A stretch of DNA of 64,000 nucleotides from Streptomyces griseochromogenes (GTDB lineage: Bacteria; Actinomycetota; Actinomycetes; Streptomycetales; Streptomycetaceae). The translations under genes were made by a program, and so were the position numbers. Of the stretch, positions 11,502-19,766 are shown one piece after another; the stretch's first letter is position 1, and the number at the start of each line of letters is the position of its first letter. The DNA lies in assembly GCF_001542625.1 (NCBI RefSeq), contig NZ_CP016279.1, positions 8,928,001 through 8,992,000 on the forward strand. The letters are read 5' to 3'. The notes under the pieces are model-generated. The model did not search any database. It was not told the DNA's origin and saw only the letters and a program-made list of their open reading frames with translations.

Positions 11502-11957
11502 TCAGGCCGCTATCGGGGCCCGGTCCGCGGCCGACTGCGGCGTCGCCGCCGTGCGCCGGGCGAAGAGGCGGTCCACGCCGAAGGCGCCGGAACCGGTGAA
11601 GACCAGCAGCAGGAACGCCCAGCTGAAGAGCGCCGACAGCTCGCCACCGTTCTGGATGGGCCACAGGGCGGCCTTCTGGTGGACGTCGAAGTACGCGTAG
11701 GCCATCGAGCCCGAGGCGACCAGCGCGGCAGCGCGGGTGCCGAGGCCGAGCAGGACGAGGCCGCCGGCGACCAGCTGGATCACGGCCGCGTACCAGCCGG
11801 GCCAGGTGCCGGACGGGATCGTGCCGCCGTTGGTGCCCATGGCGCCGCCGAGGACACCGAAGAGCGAGGCGGCGCCGTGCACGGCGAAGAGCAGGCCGAT
11901 GACGATGCGGAAGAGTCCGATGGCGTACGGCTGAGCGGAGTTGAGACGAGCGGTCAT
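11502..11957 (-). CDS. DoxX family membrane protein
   Basis: 151 residues with four transmembrane helices and the DoxX pattern: FRIVIGLLFAVHGAASLFG, a loop with GTWPGWYAAVIQLVAGGLVL, SGSMAYAYFDVHQKA and ELSALFSWAFLLLVFTGSGAFGVDRL. In mycobacteria DoxX works with SodA and SseA in a membrane oxidoreductase complex; many relatives are simply annotated as quinol-oxidase-like. The ATG at 11957 has GAGGAG 7-9 bases upstream. The promoter region carries a DmdR/DtxR-type iron box, which suggests iron control. It is monocistronic, ended by the hairpin at 11448-11489. Confidence 0.87.
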   Translation of the reverse strand: MTARLNSAQPYAIGLFRIVIGLLFAVHGAASLFGVLGGAMGTNGGTIPSGTWPGWYAAVIQLVAGGLVLLGLGTRAAALVASGSMAYAYFDVHQKAALWPIQNGGELSALFSWAFLLLVFTGSGAFGVDRLFARRTAATPQSAADRAPIAA

Positions 11958-12061
11958 GGGGGGATTTCTCCTCTTCGGTGTCGGCCCGGCCGGGCCGTCC
12001 GGCAGGGCCGGACACAGCGGTGCCGGGCCGGTCGTGGGGGCGGCGGTACCGAATGAGAGAC

Positions 12062-12093
12062 CCAGGTTAGGCGCACCTAATCAGTGCTTGCAA
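12062..12093 (-). promoter_or_regulatory. DmdR/IdeR-like iron box overlapping the DoxX promoter
   Basis: CCAGGTTAGGCGCACCTAA (12062-12080) agrees at about 15 of 19 positions with the actinobacterial iron-box consensus TTAGGTTAGGCTAACCTAA. On the minus strand it overlaps a promoter with -35 TTGCAA (12088-12093), an 18-base spacer and -10 TAACCT (12064-12069). An iron-loaded DmdR1 repressor bound here would block the DoxX gene starting at 11957. Confidence 0.65.
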
Positions 12094-12660
12094 GTTCAAC
12101 ATCTGGCCATGCTTCCGCCTGCGCGTGCGATTCCGCTTCGGCCGCGGCCGCACGTAGAACGGCTCGCGCCACCGCGTCGACGTCCGAAAGCGTGACCGAA
12201 TCCCCGCCTGGACGGGCGCCCGCGGCGGTCACCCATCGCACACCTTCCGTCGGCACGCCGAACGCGAACCGCCGTGTGTGCGGCCTGTCTTGACGGTCGA
12301 TCAGGCGATAGGGGCGCGGCGTCACATCCAGCCCTCCGGTCTCGTAACCGCCCACGGTGTGCGGCCGGCAGCCGCCGCCGCTCAGCAGTCCGGCGAGCAG
12401 GTCGTCAGTCCCGCGAGCAGGTCGTCCGCGGTCCGCCGCAGATCGGGTTCCGGAGGGCATGCCTCTATGAGAGTCGTCACACGGACCGCCGAGCCCAGCG
12501 CGTCCGGCGAGCGCGCCGCCCACGCCCCGCGCTCGGCGCGCACATCGAGGCGCGGGCCGAGCACCTCCCGTTGCGCAGGTCGCGCAGCACGTCCAGGGCC
12601 GCCTTCAGCGGGCCGCGCACAGGAAGCGGACGGTCCGCCTCATCATGCCCGCCGGGCAGT
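12077..12660 (-). pseudogene. Remnant of an FAD/NAD(P)-binding protein gene, frameshifted and truncated
   Basis: On the minus strand, pieces of one protein appear in successive frames. GPLKAALDVLRDLRN (12620-12570) comes first, then VLGPRLDVRAE to EPDLRRTADDLLAGL in another frame. A shift follows to DDLLAGLLSGGGCRPH, VTPRPYRLIDRQ and RRFAFGVPTEGVRWVTAAGA, ending at TAG 12077. I recognise the C-terminal half of a Streptomyces FAD/NAD(P)-binding protein of the NAD_binding_9 type, from memory. The second frame break coincides with a 20-base tandem duplication: GCGAGCAGGTCGTC at 12393 and 12413. The N-terminal nucleotide-binding half is absent and an internal stretch seems deleted. This is a relic, not a working gene. 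Confidence 0.6.
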
Positions 12661-12757
12661 GACCGGGAGGCGACACCCCGAACCCGGCCCGGACCAACCC
12701 CGGCCCGGCAGGCCCGAGTTGTCCGCCATGCCGGTCTCGGGTGCGTTCAGGGGACGT

Positions 12758-12997
12758 TCACGCGTCCAGCTCCGCCGCGCGCCCGGAGCGGCCCCGTACC
12801 TCCAGGTCCGCGAGCAGCTCGGCCGTGGCCTGGGCGACGGCCTCCACGGCCCGGTCGAACACCTCGCGGTTGTGGGCGGCGGGCGCCCGGAACCCCGAGA
12901 CCTTCCGCACGTACTGCAGCGCGGCGGCACGGATGTCGTCGTCGGTGGCCTCACCGGGCAGCACGGGCGGACGCAGCGTCTTGATACTCCGGCACAT
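12758..12997 (-). CDS. DUF2277 family small protein
   Basis: 79 residues that match the DUF2277 pattern: MCRSIKTLRPP at the start, DDDIRAAALQYVRKVSGFR in the middle, and AAHNREVFDRAVEAVAQAT before a helical end. Function is unknown. The conserved N-terminal cysteine and the invariant KTLRPP make the ATG at 12997 secure. It lies divergent from the ketopantoate-reductase-like gene with only ~90 bases between starts, so the two promoters face away from each other in that gap. The FAD-protein relic lies downstream. Confidence 0.88.
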   Translation of the reverse strand: MCRSIKTLRPPVLPGEATDDDIRAAALQYVRKVSGFRAPAAHNREVFDRAVEAVAQATAELLADLEVRGRSGRAAELDA

Positions 12998-13090
12998 GCC
13001 CCCAGTCTCACGCACACCGCCCGCCCCTGCGATGATCGCGCCGAAGGCGGCCACCGATTCCCGGGGCCGACCGACGAGAGGAACATCCTC

Positions 13091-13990
13091 ATGACCACCC
13101 GGCACACCGTCGCCGTTCTGGGCCCCGGCGGCACCGGCGGCCTCCTCGCCGCCCTCCTGTCCCGCTCCGGCCACCGCGTCATCTGCCTGGCCCGGGAAGC
13201 CACGGCCGACACCCTGCGCGGCACCGGCATCCAGGTCCGCAGCGGTCAGTTCGGCGAGTTCACGGCCCCCGTCGAGGCGGACACCGAGCTGCGCGAGCCC
13301 GTGGACGCCTGCCTGATCGCCGTCAAGCACACCGCCCTGGACGCCGCCCTCACCCGCGTTCCGCCCGCCGCCCTCGGCGACGCCCTCGTCGTACCGCTCC
13401 TGAACGGCGTCGAACACCCCGCGGCCCTGCGCGCCCGCTACGGCCGCGACCGCGTGGCCCCCGCCGTGATCCGCGTGGAGTCCACCCGTCTCGCCCCGGG
13501 CGTGATCGAACACGGCAGCCCCTTCACGGAGATGGACCTGACGGGCGACCCGGTCCCCCGCACCCGCCTCGAAGACCTGGCCGCCGTCCTCTCCGGCGCC
13601 GGCGTGACCACCCGGGTCCTCGGCGACGAGACGGCGGCCCTGTGGGCGAAGATGGCCTTCCTCGCTCCCTTCGCCCTGCTCACCACCCGCTACGGCCTCC
13701 CCCTCGGCGAAGCCCGCACCCGGCACCGCGAGGAACTGGAATCCCTGGTCGCCGAGACCGCCGCGGTCAGCCGTGCCTGCGGCGCCCCCGCGGACCCGGC
13801 CCAGGCCCTGTCCCGGTACGACGCCTTCCCGCCCTCCGCCAAGTCCTCCATGCAGCGCGACGCCGAGGCGGGCCGTCCGCTCGAACTCGACGCCATCGGC
13901 GGCGCGTTGCTGCGCGCGGCGGACCGGCACGGCGTGCCGGTGCCGGTGACGGCCCGCCTGGTGGGCGAACTGCGGGCCGCCGGCCACTGA
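13091..13990 (+). CDS. Ketopantoate reductase family oxidoreductase (PanE/ApbA-like)
   Basis: 299 residues. The N-terminal Rossmann fold begins VAVLGPGGTGGLLAALL (GxGGxGG), with LAREAT closing the NADP site and VDACLIAVKHTALDAAL as the next strand. The C-terminal helical domain has the family hallmarks ALWAKMAFLAPFALLT (catalytic Lys region) and AKSSMQRDAEAGRPLELDAI. PanE reduces ketopantoate to pantoate in the coenzyme A pathway, but actinobacteria have several paralogues with other 2-keto substrates, and no pan gene is nearby. The ATG at 13091 follows a GAGAGGAAC sequence. It is convergent with the small membrane protein at 14004. Confidence 0.88.
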   Translation: MTTRHTVAVLGPGGTGGLLAALLSRSGHRVICLAREATADTLRGTGIQVRSGQFGEFTAPVEADTELREPVDACLIAVKHTALDAALTRVPPAALGDALVVPLLNGVEHPAALRARYGRDRVAPAVIRVESTRLAPGVIEHGSPFTEMDLTGDPVPRTRLEDLAAVLSGAGVTTRVLGDETAALWAKMAFLAPFALLTTRYGLPLGEARTRHREELESLVAETAAVSRACGAPADPAQALSRYDAFPPSAKSSMQRDAEAGRPLELDAIGGALLRAADRHGVPVPVTARLVGELRAAGH

Positions 13991-14003
13991 GCCCCCCGTC
14001 GGC

Positions 14004-14375
14004 TCAGTGGGCCAGCAGCCACTGGGCCGACACCAGGTGCACCGCGGCGAGAGCGCCCGCGGTGATCAGCGTGCCGGTGTTGCGGCGGGCGGCGCCGATC
14101 GCGGCGTCGCCCAGCTGCGCCAGGCCCGCGACGATCAGTACGGGACCGAGGGAGCCCCAGGAACCCGCGGCGAGCAGCACCAGCACGACCAGGCTGAGCG
14201 GGACGGCCCGGACGGCGTAGGCGCGGGCGAAGAAGACGACCCCCGAGTTGACGGACTCGCCCGCCGCGAGCCCCAAGGCGGGCCGGGCGAGTCCGACGAC
14301 GCCGGAAACCCCCGAGACGAGCGCGACGAGCGCGTTGAGCAGGCCGATCACGATGTGCGCGGTCGAGACGGACAT
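14004..14375 (-). CDS. Small four-helix membrane protein
   Basis: About 123 residues with four hydrophobic segments (IVIGLLNALVALVSGVSGVV, VVFFARAYAVRAVPLSLV, GPVLIVAGLAQLGDAAIG, TLITAGALAAVHLVSAQW). It resembles DUF4267-like membrane proteins, but I cannot name a function. Three in-frame starts (GTG 14384, GTG 14381, ATG 14375) lie within ten bases. A GGAAGGG sits just upstream of them. It is divergent from a MarR gene, and the shared region holds a perfect operator-like palindrome at 14416-14438, so it is a probable target of that regulator. Confidence 0.7.
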   Translation of the reverse strand: MSVSTAHIVIGLLNALVALVSGVSGVVGLARPALGLAAGESVNSGVVFFARAYAVRAVPLSLVVLVLLAAGSWGSLGPVLIVAGLAQLGDAAIGAARRNTGTLITAGALAAVHLVSAQWLLAH

Positions 14376-14415
14376 GTCCACCACCAGCCCTTCCGGAACA
14401 TTCAGTCACTTCCAG

Positions 14416-14454
14416 AATCATTCTGATGCTGAATGATTACTCGGAAGGTACCAT
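14416..14454 (+). promoter_or_regulatory. MarR operator and leaderless promoter
   Basis: A perfect inverted repeat AATCATTC-(7)-GAATGATT (14416-14438) lies between the membrane protein gene and the MarR gene. It is followed by TACCAT (14449-14454), a -10 element 7 bases before the MarR ATG at 14462. The palindrome sits where RNA polymerase would bind, so autorepression is likely. Confidence 0.7.
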
Positions 14455-14461
14455 CCCCGGC

Positions 14462-14914
14462 ATGAATGAAGTCAAGGGCTCCGCGGGACTGCCGGGCACG
14501 CTGACGTTCCGACTCGGCACACTGGGCTCGGCCGTCGGCGACCGCTTCGCCGAGCGCATCGAGCGCCACGGCCTCAAGCCCAAGCACGTGGGCCTGCTGA
14601 CCGCCCTCGGCCAGGGGGCGTTCGCCTCGCAGCAGGACCTCGCGGGCCGCCTCGGGGTGGCCCCCAGCCTGGTGGTGTCCCTCGCCGACCACCTGGAGTC
14701 CCTCGACGCGGTGCGGCGGGTGCGCGACCCACGGGACCGCCGCCGCCAGGTGCTCACCCTCACCGACCGGGGTCACGAACTTCTGGCCACCTGCACGACC
14801 GAGGCCAGGGCCCTGGACGCCGAACTGACCGCCCACCTCGGCGAGCCCGAACGACAGGCGCTGTTCACGACCCTGGGCGGCCTGGCGGCCCGGGCGGGCC
14901 TGCCGACCGACTGA
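14462..14914 (+). CDS. MarR family transcriptional regulator
   Basis: 150 residues with the classic MarR winged helix. RHGLKPKHVGLLTALGQ comes first, then QQDLAGRLGVAPSLVVSLAD (recognition helix), then VRDPRDRRRQVLTLTDRGHE (wing with D-x-R-R motif). MarR dimers bind palindromes and are released by phenolics or oxidants. The ATG at 14462 fits the leaderless promoter at 14449; an in-frame ATG at 14426 would start inside the operator and is rejected. The divergent small membrane protein is its best candidate target. Confidence 0.9.
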   Translation: MNEVKGSAGLPGTLTFRLGTLGSAVGDRFAERIERHGLKPKHVGLLTALGQGAFASQQDLAGRLGVAPSLVVSLADHLESLDAVRRVRDPRDRRRQVLTLTDRGHELLATCTTEARALDAELTAHLGEPERQALFTTLGGLAARAGLPTD

Positions 14915-15029
14915 GGGGCCGGACCGGCGGAGCAGGCCTTCCCGTCAGCACCGAAGCCCGGCCCACCCGTTCGCGTGAACCCCACAGCCGAACTCGCCAC
15001 TCAAAATCGAACAGGCGTAGCATTGCCGC

Positions 15030-15374
15030 GTGGCTACGACCTATGAATTCCCCAGTGACCTCCTCGCCGGTCAGGAGGAGCTGCATCAGGTCCGGGCCGA
15101 GCTGTCGGCCCTGCTCAAGCGACTGCCCTGGTCGGTCGAGCCGATGGACGGTTTCCACGACGACAACGGCTGGCGCAAGGTGGAGCGGCCCGCCTCCCCC
15201 GGCTGGACGGCGGACGAGCAGGCCGAGGTGGAGAAGCTGCGGCGGCGGGAACACGAGCTGGCGGTGTTCGTCAGCGGCCACCGCTTCTGGGCCGAGGTCG
15301 CGTCGGCGGAGCGGGTCGGGGCCCGCATGAAGCTGAAGCAGGCCCACGAGGAGACGGCCGAGAAGAAGACGTGA
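15030..15374 (+). CDS. Conserved actinobacterial hypothetical protein
   Basis: 114 residues, mostly helical and charged. It begins with TYEFPSDLLAGQEELHQVRA, continues LLKRLPWSVEPMDGFHDDNG with tryptophans (also GWRKVERP and GWTADEQ), and ends in a lysine-rich helix. I do not recognise a function. A TAGCAT hexamer lies 6 bases before the GTG start, matching leaderless promoters. A perfect hairpin follows the stop, then an oppositely oriented tRNA-Val gene. Confidence 0.75.
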   Translation: MATTYEFPSDLLAGQEELHQVRAELSALLKRLPWSVEPMDGFHDDNGWRKVERPASPGWTADEQAEVEKLRRREHELAVFVSGHRFWAEVASAERVGARMKLKQAHEETAEKKT

Positions 15375-15379
15375 CACGA

Positions 15380-15409
15380 AAGCCCCCGACCGGCACCGGT
15401 CGGGGGCTT
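15380..15409. terminator. Bidirectional terminator hairpin
   Basis: AAGCCCCCGACCGG and its exact complement, separated by CA, form a 14-bp stem with A/T-rich flanks on both sides. It lies between the convergent hypothetical gene (stop 15374) and the minus-strand tRNA-Val, and can serve both. Confidence 0.85.
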
Positions 15410-15418
15410 CGCTTCTCC

Positions 15419-15493
<75 letters not shown>

Positions 15494-15685
15494 GTTGCCC
15501 GGACCATGCACCCAGGACGAGTCGACAGCCTACCTTGCCGGGGGCACTGCACCGCAAACCCGAACAGGCGGCCCCGCCCCCATGCGGGGGTTATCCCCAC
15601 CCCCGGTCCGGGAGCAGGCCGGATCACGTCCGCGGGCGTAGATCATTTACGGTCTCCACAGACCGATCTCAGGGGGATTTCCCGC

Positions 15686-16456
15686 ATGACCCTTCCCGTT
15701 CCCGTCCGCCCGGTCGCCGCCGGGCTGCTCGTCGGCGCACTCGTCGCCGGCGTCAGTGGCTGTGGCGCCTCCGCGGGCGACGACAAGCACCCGGACCACC
15801 GGTCCTTCGCGCTGCACGGCCGTACCCTCACGGTCGACTCGGACAACTCGGAGCTGGAGGTGGTCGCCGCCAAGGGGAACAAGGCCGGCACCGTCGAGGT
15901 GACCCGGTGGTTCCAGGGGTCCGTGATGGTCGGCAGCGGTCCCAAGGTGAGCTGGTCCTTCAACGACGACCGGCTGGTGCTGCGGGTGCACTGCTCGGGG
16001 TTCGTCGCCGACTGCTCGGCCCGGCACCGGATCGAGGTGCCGCGCGGGATCTCCGTCAAGGTCGACAACGCGAACGGCGACGTACGGGCGCACGGCTTCA
16101 CGGATCCGCTGGCCGTCACCACGAGCGAAGGAGATGTGCACGTCACCGACTCCGACGGGCCGCTGAACCTGGACTCCGACGACGGGTCGGTGCGCGCCGA
16201 GGCCTCCTCGCGACGGGTGCGGACCACCAGCAGCGAAGGGTCGGTGCACCTCGAACTGAGCGCCGTGCCCGACCGGGTGGACGCCGACAGTGACGACGGG
16301 GACGTGACCGTCGCGCTGCCCCGGGCCGCCTATCACCTCAGGACGGGGGCCGACGACGGGGCGGTGTCCGTGTCGGTGCCCCGCGACGGCAGGAGCGCGC
16401 ACGCCGTGTCCGCCCACTCCTCGGAAGGGAATGTGACGGTGCGCACGGCGAACTGA
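15686..16456 (+). CDS. Lipoprotein with DUF4097-type beta-repeat domain
   Basis: 256 residues. The N terminus is a lipoprotein signal (PVAAGLLVGALVAGVSGCGA) with lipobox V-S-G-C, so the mature protein would be attached to the outer face of the membrane. The remainder is a right-handed beta repeat of DUF4097 adhesin type. Recurrent units such as VDNANGDVRAHGF, TTSEGDVHVTDSDGPLNLDS and DSDDGDVTVAL carry the alternating D-S-D/S-E-G turn motifs. Function is unknown; related proteins often neighbour anti-sigma or PspC-type genes, which are not seen here. The ATG follows AGGGGGA by 9 bases. Confidence 0.82.
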   Translation: MTLPVPVRPVAAGLLVGALVAGVSGCGASAGDDKHPDHRSFALHGRTLTVDSDNSELEVVAAKGNKAGTVEVTRWFQGSVMVGSGPKVSWSFNDDRLVLRVHCSGFVADCSARHRIEVPRGISVKVDNANGDVRAHGFTDPLAVTTSEGDVHVTDSDGPLNLDSDDGSVRAEASSRRVRTTSSEGSVHLELSAVPDRVDADSDDGDVTVALPRAAYHLRTGADDGAVSVSVPRDGRSAHAVSAHSSEGNVTVRTAN

Positions 16457-16530
16457 CCGGCTCGTGTGTTCGTCCTGTACAGGTGGGAGAATGACTGCAC
16501 GCAGGGCGAACCACAGCACGGGAGAGGGAT

Positions 16531-17877
16531 GTGACGGCGACACCCCGAGGGGCCTCCGGTCCGGTCCGTGACACCCTCACCCTGATGATCCTGCCGGTGC
16601 TGGCCGCGCTGGCGCTGCCCGCCGCGTTCGCCGGCGGTGGCACCCGGCGCTGGTTCGGCGGACGGTCGGAGGGCCTGCGGGCCGAGGCGCAGGCCGCGAA
16701 GGACGCGGCGGCCGCCGCGTTCTACGAACTCGACACCGCTCAGCGCGACCTCAGGATCTCCGTCGAGACCATCACGGCGGTCGACGACTCCCCCGCCGCC
16801 CGGCGCGCGGTCGCCGACTTCGAGGCGCTGGGCCGGCGGATCGACGAGGTCAGCCGGCAGTACATCCAGGCCGTCGACGCCCATGACCTCGACCGGGACG
16901 ATCTGGAGGCCGGGGCTGCCGCCCGCGCGCGCGGCGAGTTGACCGCGGCCAAGGACGAACTGGTCCGGGTCAGGCAGGAGCTGGACCGTTTCGGCAGCTC
17001 GCTGGCGCCGCTGCTCGGCAAGGCCGAGACGCAGCTCGCCCGGGTCGCCCCCGCCGTGGAGCGGGCCCGGCAGGCGCTGCTGGGCGCGAGCAACGCCCTG
17101 GACGCGGCGCGGCAGACGGGCCTCGCGGCCGAGGATCTCGCCGCGCGCCTCGCCGCCCTCTCCCCCGAGCTGACGAAGCTGAACCAGGGCGCCGGCCGGC
17201 ACGGCGTGGCGCAGACGCTGGAGCGGGCCGAGCGGGTGCAGCGGGAGGCCGCGGCGATCCGGGCGGAGGCCGAGCGGCTGCCTCAGAAGGCGGCCGAGAT
17301 CGATCACCGGCTGGTGAGCCTGCGTACCCGCGCGCAGGCGCTGACGACCCGGGCGGGCCAGGTCGACCCGGTGCTGAGCGAGCTGCGGCGGCGGTTCGCG
17401 GCCGCCTGCTGGCAGGATCTGCAGCAGGTGCCCGCGCAGGCCACGGAGAACGTACGGCAGGCCGAGCTGAAGCTGCGCGAGGCCCGGACCGCCCGGGACG
17501 CCCAGCGCTGGGCGGACGCCACTTCACTGCTGTCGACCGTGCGGGCCCTGCTGAACAGCACCGACGAGGCGGTGTCGGCCGCCGGTGACCGGCTGAACCG
17601 GCTGAACACGGTGCAGAAGGACCCGCAGCAGGAGATCGAGCGGACCCGGTTCGCGATCCGGGACGCCCAGCGGCTGGCCATGACCGGGCGTACGGCCCCG
17701 GATCCGCGGCATGCGCGGCCGCTGGACGACGCGGTGGCCCGGCTGGAGCGGGCGGCCGGCACGCTGGAGGGCCGGCACCCCGACTACTGGCACTTTCTGA
17801 CCGAGACCGAGGCCGTGCGGCGGACGGCGGCCCGGGTGGTGGCACAGATCCGCGAGGAGCGCGGCGGCGTCCACTGA
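16531..17877 (+). CDS. Membrane-anchored long coiled-coil protein
   Basis: 448 residues. A single hydrophobic helix (LMILPVLAALALPAAFAGG) lies close to the N terminus. The remaining ~410 residues are almost continuous alpha-helix with Ala/Glu/Arg heptads, for example LRAEAQAAKDAAAAAFYELD, ERARQALLGASNALDAARQT and RAERVQREAAAIRAEAERL. It looks like a spectrin-like or TPM-associated coiled-coil scaffold at the membrane; no enzymatic motif is visible. The GTG start has GGAGAGGG 5 bases upstream. It follows the DUF4097 lipoprotein by 74 bases on the same strand, so a shared envelope role is possible. Confidence 0.75.
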   Translation: MTATPRGASGPVRDTLTLMILPVLAALALPAAFAGGGTRRWFGGRSEGLRAEAQAAKDAAAAAFYELDTAQRDLRISVETITAVDDSPAARRAVADFEALGRRIDEVSRQYIQAVDAHDLDRDDLEAGAAARARGELTAAKDELVRVRQELDRFGSSLAPLLGKAETQLARVAPAVERARQALLGASNALDAARQTGLAAEDLAARLAALSPELTKLNQGAGRHGVAQTLERAERVQREAAAIRAEAERLPQKAAEIDHRLVSLRTRAQALTTRAGQVDPVLSELRRRFAAACWQDLQQVPAQATENVRQAELKLREARTARDAQRWADATSLLSTVRALLNSTDEAVSAAGDRLNRLNTVQKDPQQEIERTRFAIRDAQRLAMTGRTAPDPRHARPLDDAVARLERAAGTLEGRHPDYWHFLTETEAVRRTAARVVAQIREERGGVH

Positions 17878-17955
17878 GCCGTTTGCCGCCGGTGCGTCCC
17901 GGGCGGATATTGGGACATACGTATGGCCTCCGCTGGCACACGTAAGGAGGCGGAT

Positions 17956-18462
17956 ATGGCCACACATTCAGTGCACCAGGAGACGCGGCGGCGGATCCGG
18001 CTCGACGATCATCTGCCCGTCGACCACCGCCTGAACACGGTCTACCGGATCGGGGCGGGCGTGATGGGCGCGTTCCTGGTCGTCTTCGGCATCTTCGGCG
18101 TCGTCGACCACATCGGCTTCTTCGACACCGGTGGGAACACCGTCGTCGGCCTGAACACGAACGGAACGCTCAGCGTCCTGTCGATCTGCGTGGGGCTGCT
18201 GCTGCTCGTCGGCATGGTGATCGGCGGGAACTTCGCCTCGACGCTGAACATGACCCTGGGGATCCTGTTCCTGCTCAGCGGATTCCTGAACCTGTCGCTG
18301 CTCGACTCGAAGTACAACTTCCTGGCCTTCAAGATCCAGAACGTTCTGTTCAGCTTCGTGGTCGGCCTGCTGCTGATGGTCTTCGGGATGTACGGAAGGG
18401 TCGGCTCGACCCTCCCGCACGACAACCCGTACTGGCGGGCCCGCCACCCCGACGCGTCATAG
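17956..18462 (+). CDS. DUF4383 four-helix membrane protein
   Basis: 168 residues with a polar, His-rich N terminus (DDHLPVDHRLNTVYRIGAG) followed by four transmembrane helices: VMGAFLVVFGIFGVVDHIG, TLSVLSICVGLLLLVGMVIG, MTLGILFLLSGFLNLSLL and IQNVLFSFVVGLLLMVFGMY. This is the DUF4383 pattern of actinobacterial membrane proteins; function is unknown. A full AAGGAGG lies 5 bases before the ATG at 17956, which rules out the longer in-frame start at 17923. It is convergent with the secreted amidase gene. Confidence 0.85.
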   Translation: MATHSVHQETRRRIRLDDHLPVDHRLNTVYRIGAGVMGAFLVVFGIFGVVDHIGFFDTGGNTVVGLNTNGTLSVLSICVGLLLLVGMVIGGNFASTLNMTLGILFLLSGFLNLSLLDSKYNFLAFKIQNVLFSFVVGLLLMVFGMYGRVGSTLPHDNPYWRARHPDAS

Positions 18463-18482
18463 GGGCGGCGGGACCGGCGGCA

Positions 18483-19658
18483 TCAGGTGCGGTAGGCGTA
18501 GAAGGCCGCGCCGGGGTACGACGCGACGAGGCTCGCCACCGACCGGTTGTAGGTGTTGGTGGAGTGGTACGTCACGTACGGCACGCCCTGCGGGCTGCGG
18601 TAGGTGACGATCATGGAGTGGTCCTTGGACCCGTCCCTGTTGAAGTCCATCTGGAGCACGTCACCGATGTCCAGCTGGTAGACGTTGGCGAGGCCGGTGA
18701 CGCGCTTGGAGGACAGGGCGAACCAGGAGAACTCGTTGACGCCGACGAACGAGTCCGACTGGATGTCGGCGTTGCCGAACCACTTGTGGAAGTCGTTCGT
18801 GTAGCCGGGTACGTGCTTCCAGCCGCCCGCCTTCAGGGTCTGGCTGACGAAGTTGGTGCAGTCGCCGCCGGCTCCCTGCCCGTTGTAGTCGGGGTAGTCG
18901 GGGTTGTAGTTGTTCCAGTACCTGGTCGCGTACGCCACCATGGCCTTGTAGTCGTAGGCGCCGGTGGTGGTGTTCTTCGGGCTCGCCGGCGCGGGCCACC
19001 TGGTGGCGGCGCGGAGCGCCTCGGGCGGGGCGTCGTCGGCGGGGCTGGCCTTCACGGAGACGGGCGGCTGCTTGGCCACCTGGTTCACCGCGATGTAGCC
19101 GTTGTCGGTGTCCCGGACGTCGGTCAGCTGCCAGTTGCCCTGCTGGTCGGCCCTGAAGGTCAGCTCGTGGTGGGCCTGGAAGCCGGTGGTCTTCGGCTCC
19201 TTGCCCCTGACCTTCTTGTAGGTCAGCGTCGTGGTCTCGGTGACGTCCGCCTTGGCGGTGCGGCCGGTCACCCGCGTCGCGTCCAGCGTGACCTTGGTGC
19301 TGCCGGCGCTGTACTTCTCGCCCAGCTTGGCGAGGCGGGACTTACGGCCGTGCAGTTCGGTCAGCGCCGAGCTCTCCTGGCGGGACTGCGACGCGGACAG
19401 CTTGACGTCGCCGGAGAAACCGGACGTGGCCCGCTTCCCGCCGCCCCCGTCCACCAGGGCGTCGGTGCGGTCGGTGAAGACCGCGTCGGCCAGCTTCTGG
19501 AAGGTCGCCTTGGTCGCGGCGTCCACCGTCGGGTCGTCGACGACCGCCGCGCCCGCGCTCCAGTTGGGCACCAGGGCGACTCCGGCGACGACAGAGGCGG
19601 CGGCCACCGTGACTATGCCGGCGCGACGCCTCTTACGGCTCAGTTTTCTAGATTTCAA
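18483..19658 (-). CDS. Secreted amidase-domain protein (Amidase_6)
   Basis: 391 residues. A long signal peptide (KRRRAGIVTVAAASVVAGVAL, cleavage near SAGA-AV) is followed by a ~200-residue N-terminal region of unknown fold. The C-terminal amidase domain has YDYKAMVAYATRYW, then GGDCTNFVSQTLKAGGW with the catalytic Cys. LDIGDVLQMDFNRDGSKDHS has the catalytic His, and TYHSTNTYNRS is the closing block. The papain-like fold suggests peptidase or amidase action on cell-wall peptides. Translation starts at TTG 19658 with GAGGGGAA 8 bases upstream. It is the most downstream gene of a minus-strand envelope group with the deacetylase-like and PBP-like genes, but 108 bases separate it from them. Confidence 0.85.
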   Translation of the reverse strand: MKSRKLSRKRRRAGIVTVAAASVVAGVALVPNWSAGAAVVDDPTVDAATKATFQKLADAVFTDRTDALVDGGGGKRATSGFSGDVKLSASQSRQESSALTELHGRKSRLAKLGEKYSAGSTKVTLDATRVTGRTAKADVTETTTLTYKKVRGKEPKTTGFQAHHELTFRADQQGNWQLTDVRDTDNGYIAVNQVAKQPPVSVKASPADDAPPEALRAATRWPAPASPKNTTTGAYDYKAMVAYATRYWNNYNPDYPDYNGQGAGGDCTNFVSQTLKAGGWKHVPGYTNDFHKWFGNADIQSDSFVGVNEFSWFALSSKRVTGLANVYQLDIGDVLQMDFNRDGSKDHSMIVTYRSPQGVPYVTYHSTNTYNRSVASLVASYPGAAFYAYRT

Positions 19659-19766
19659 TGATGTTCCCCTCTACACCGGTACACCTACCGGGGGAGGGCA
19701 TCTTCGCATGACATGTGTGGCTGTTGTGAAGGGGGTTGCACAAGTGGAACCGACGCCCCGCCGACG

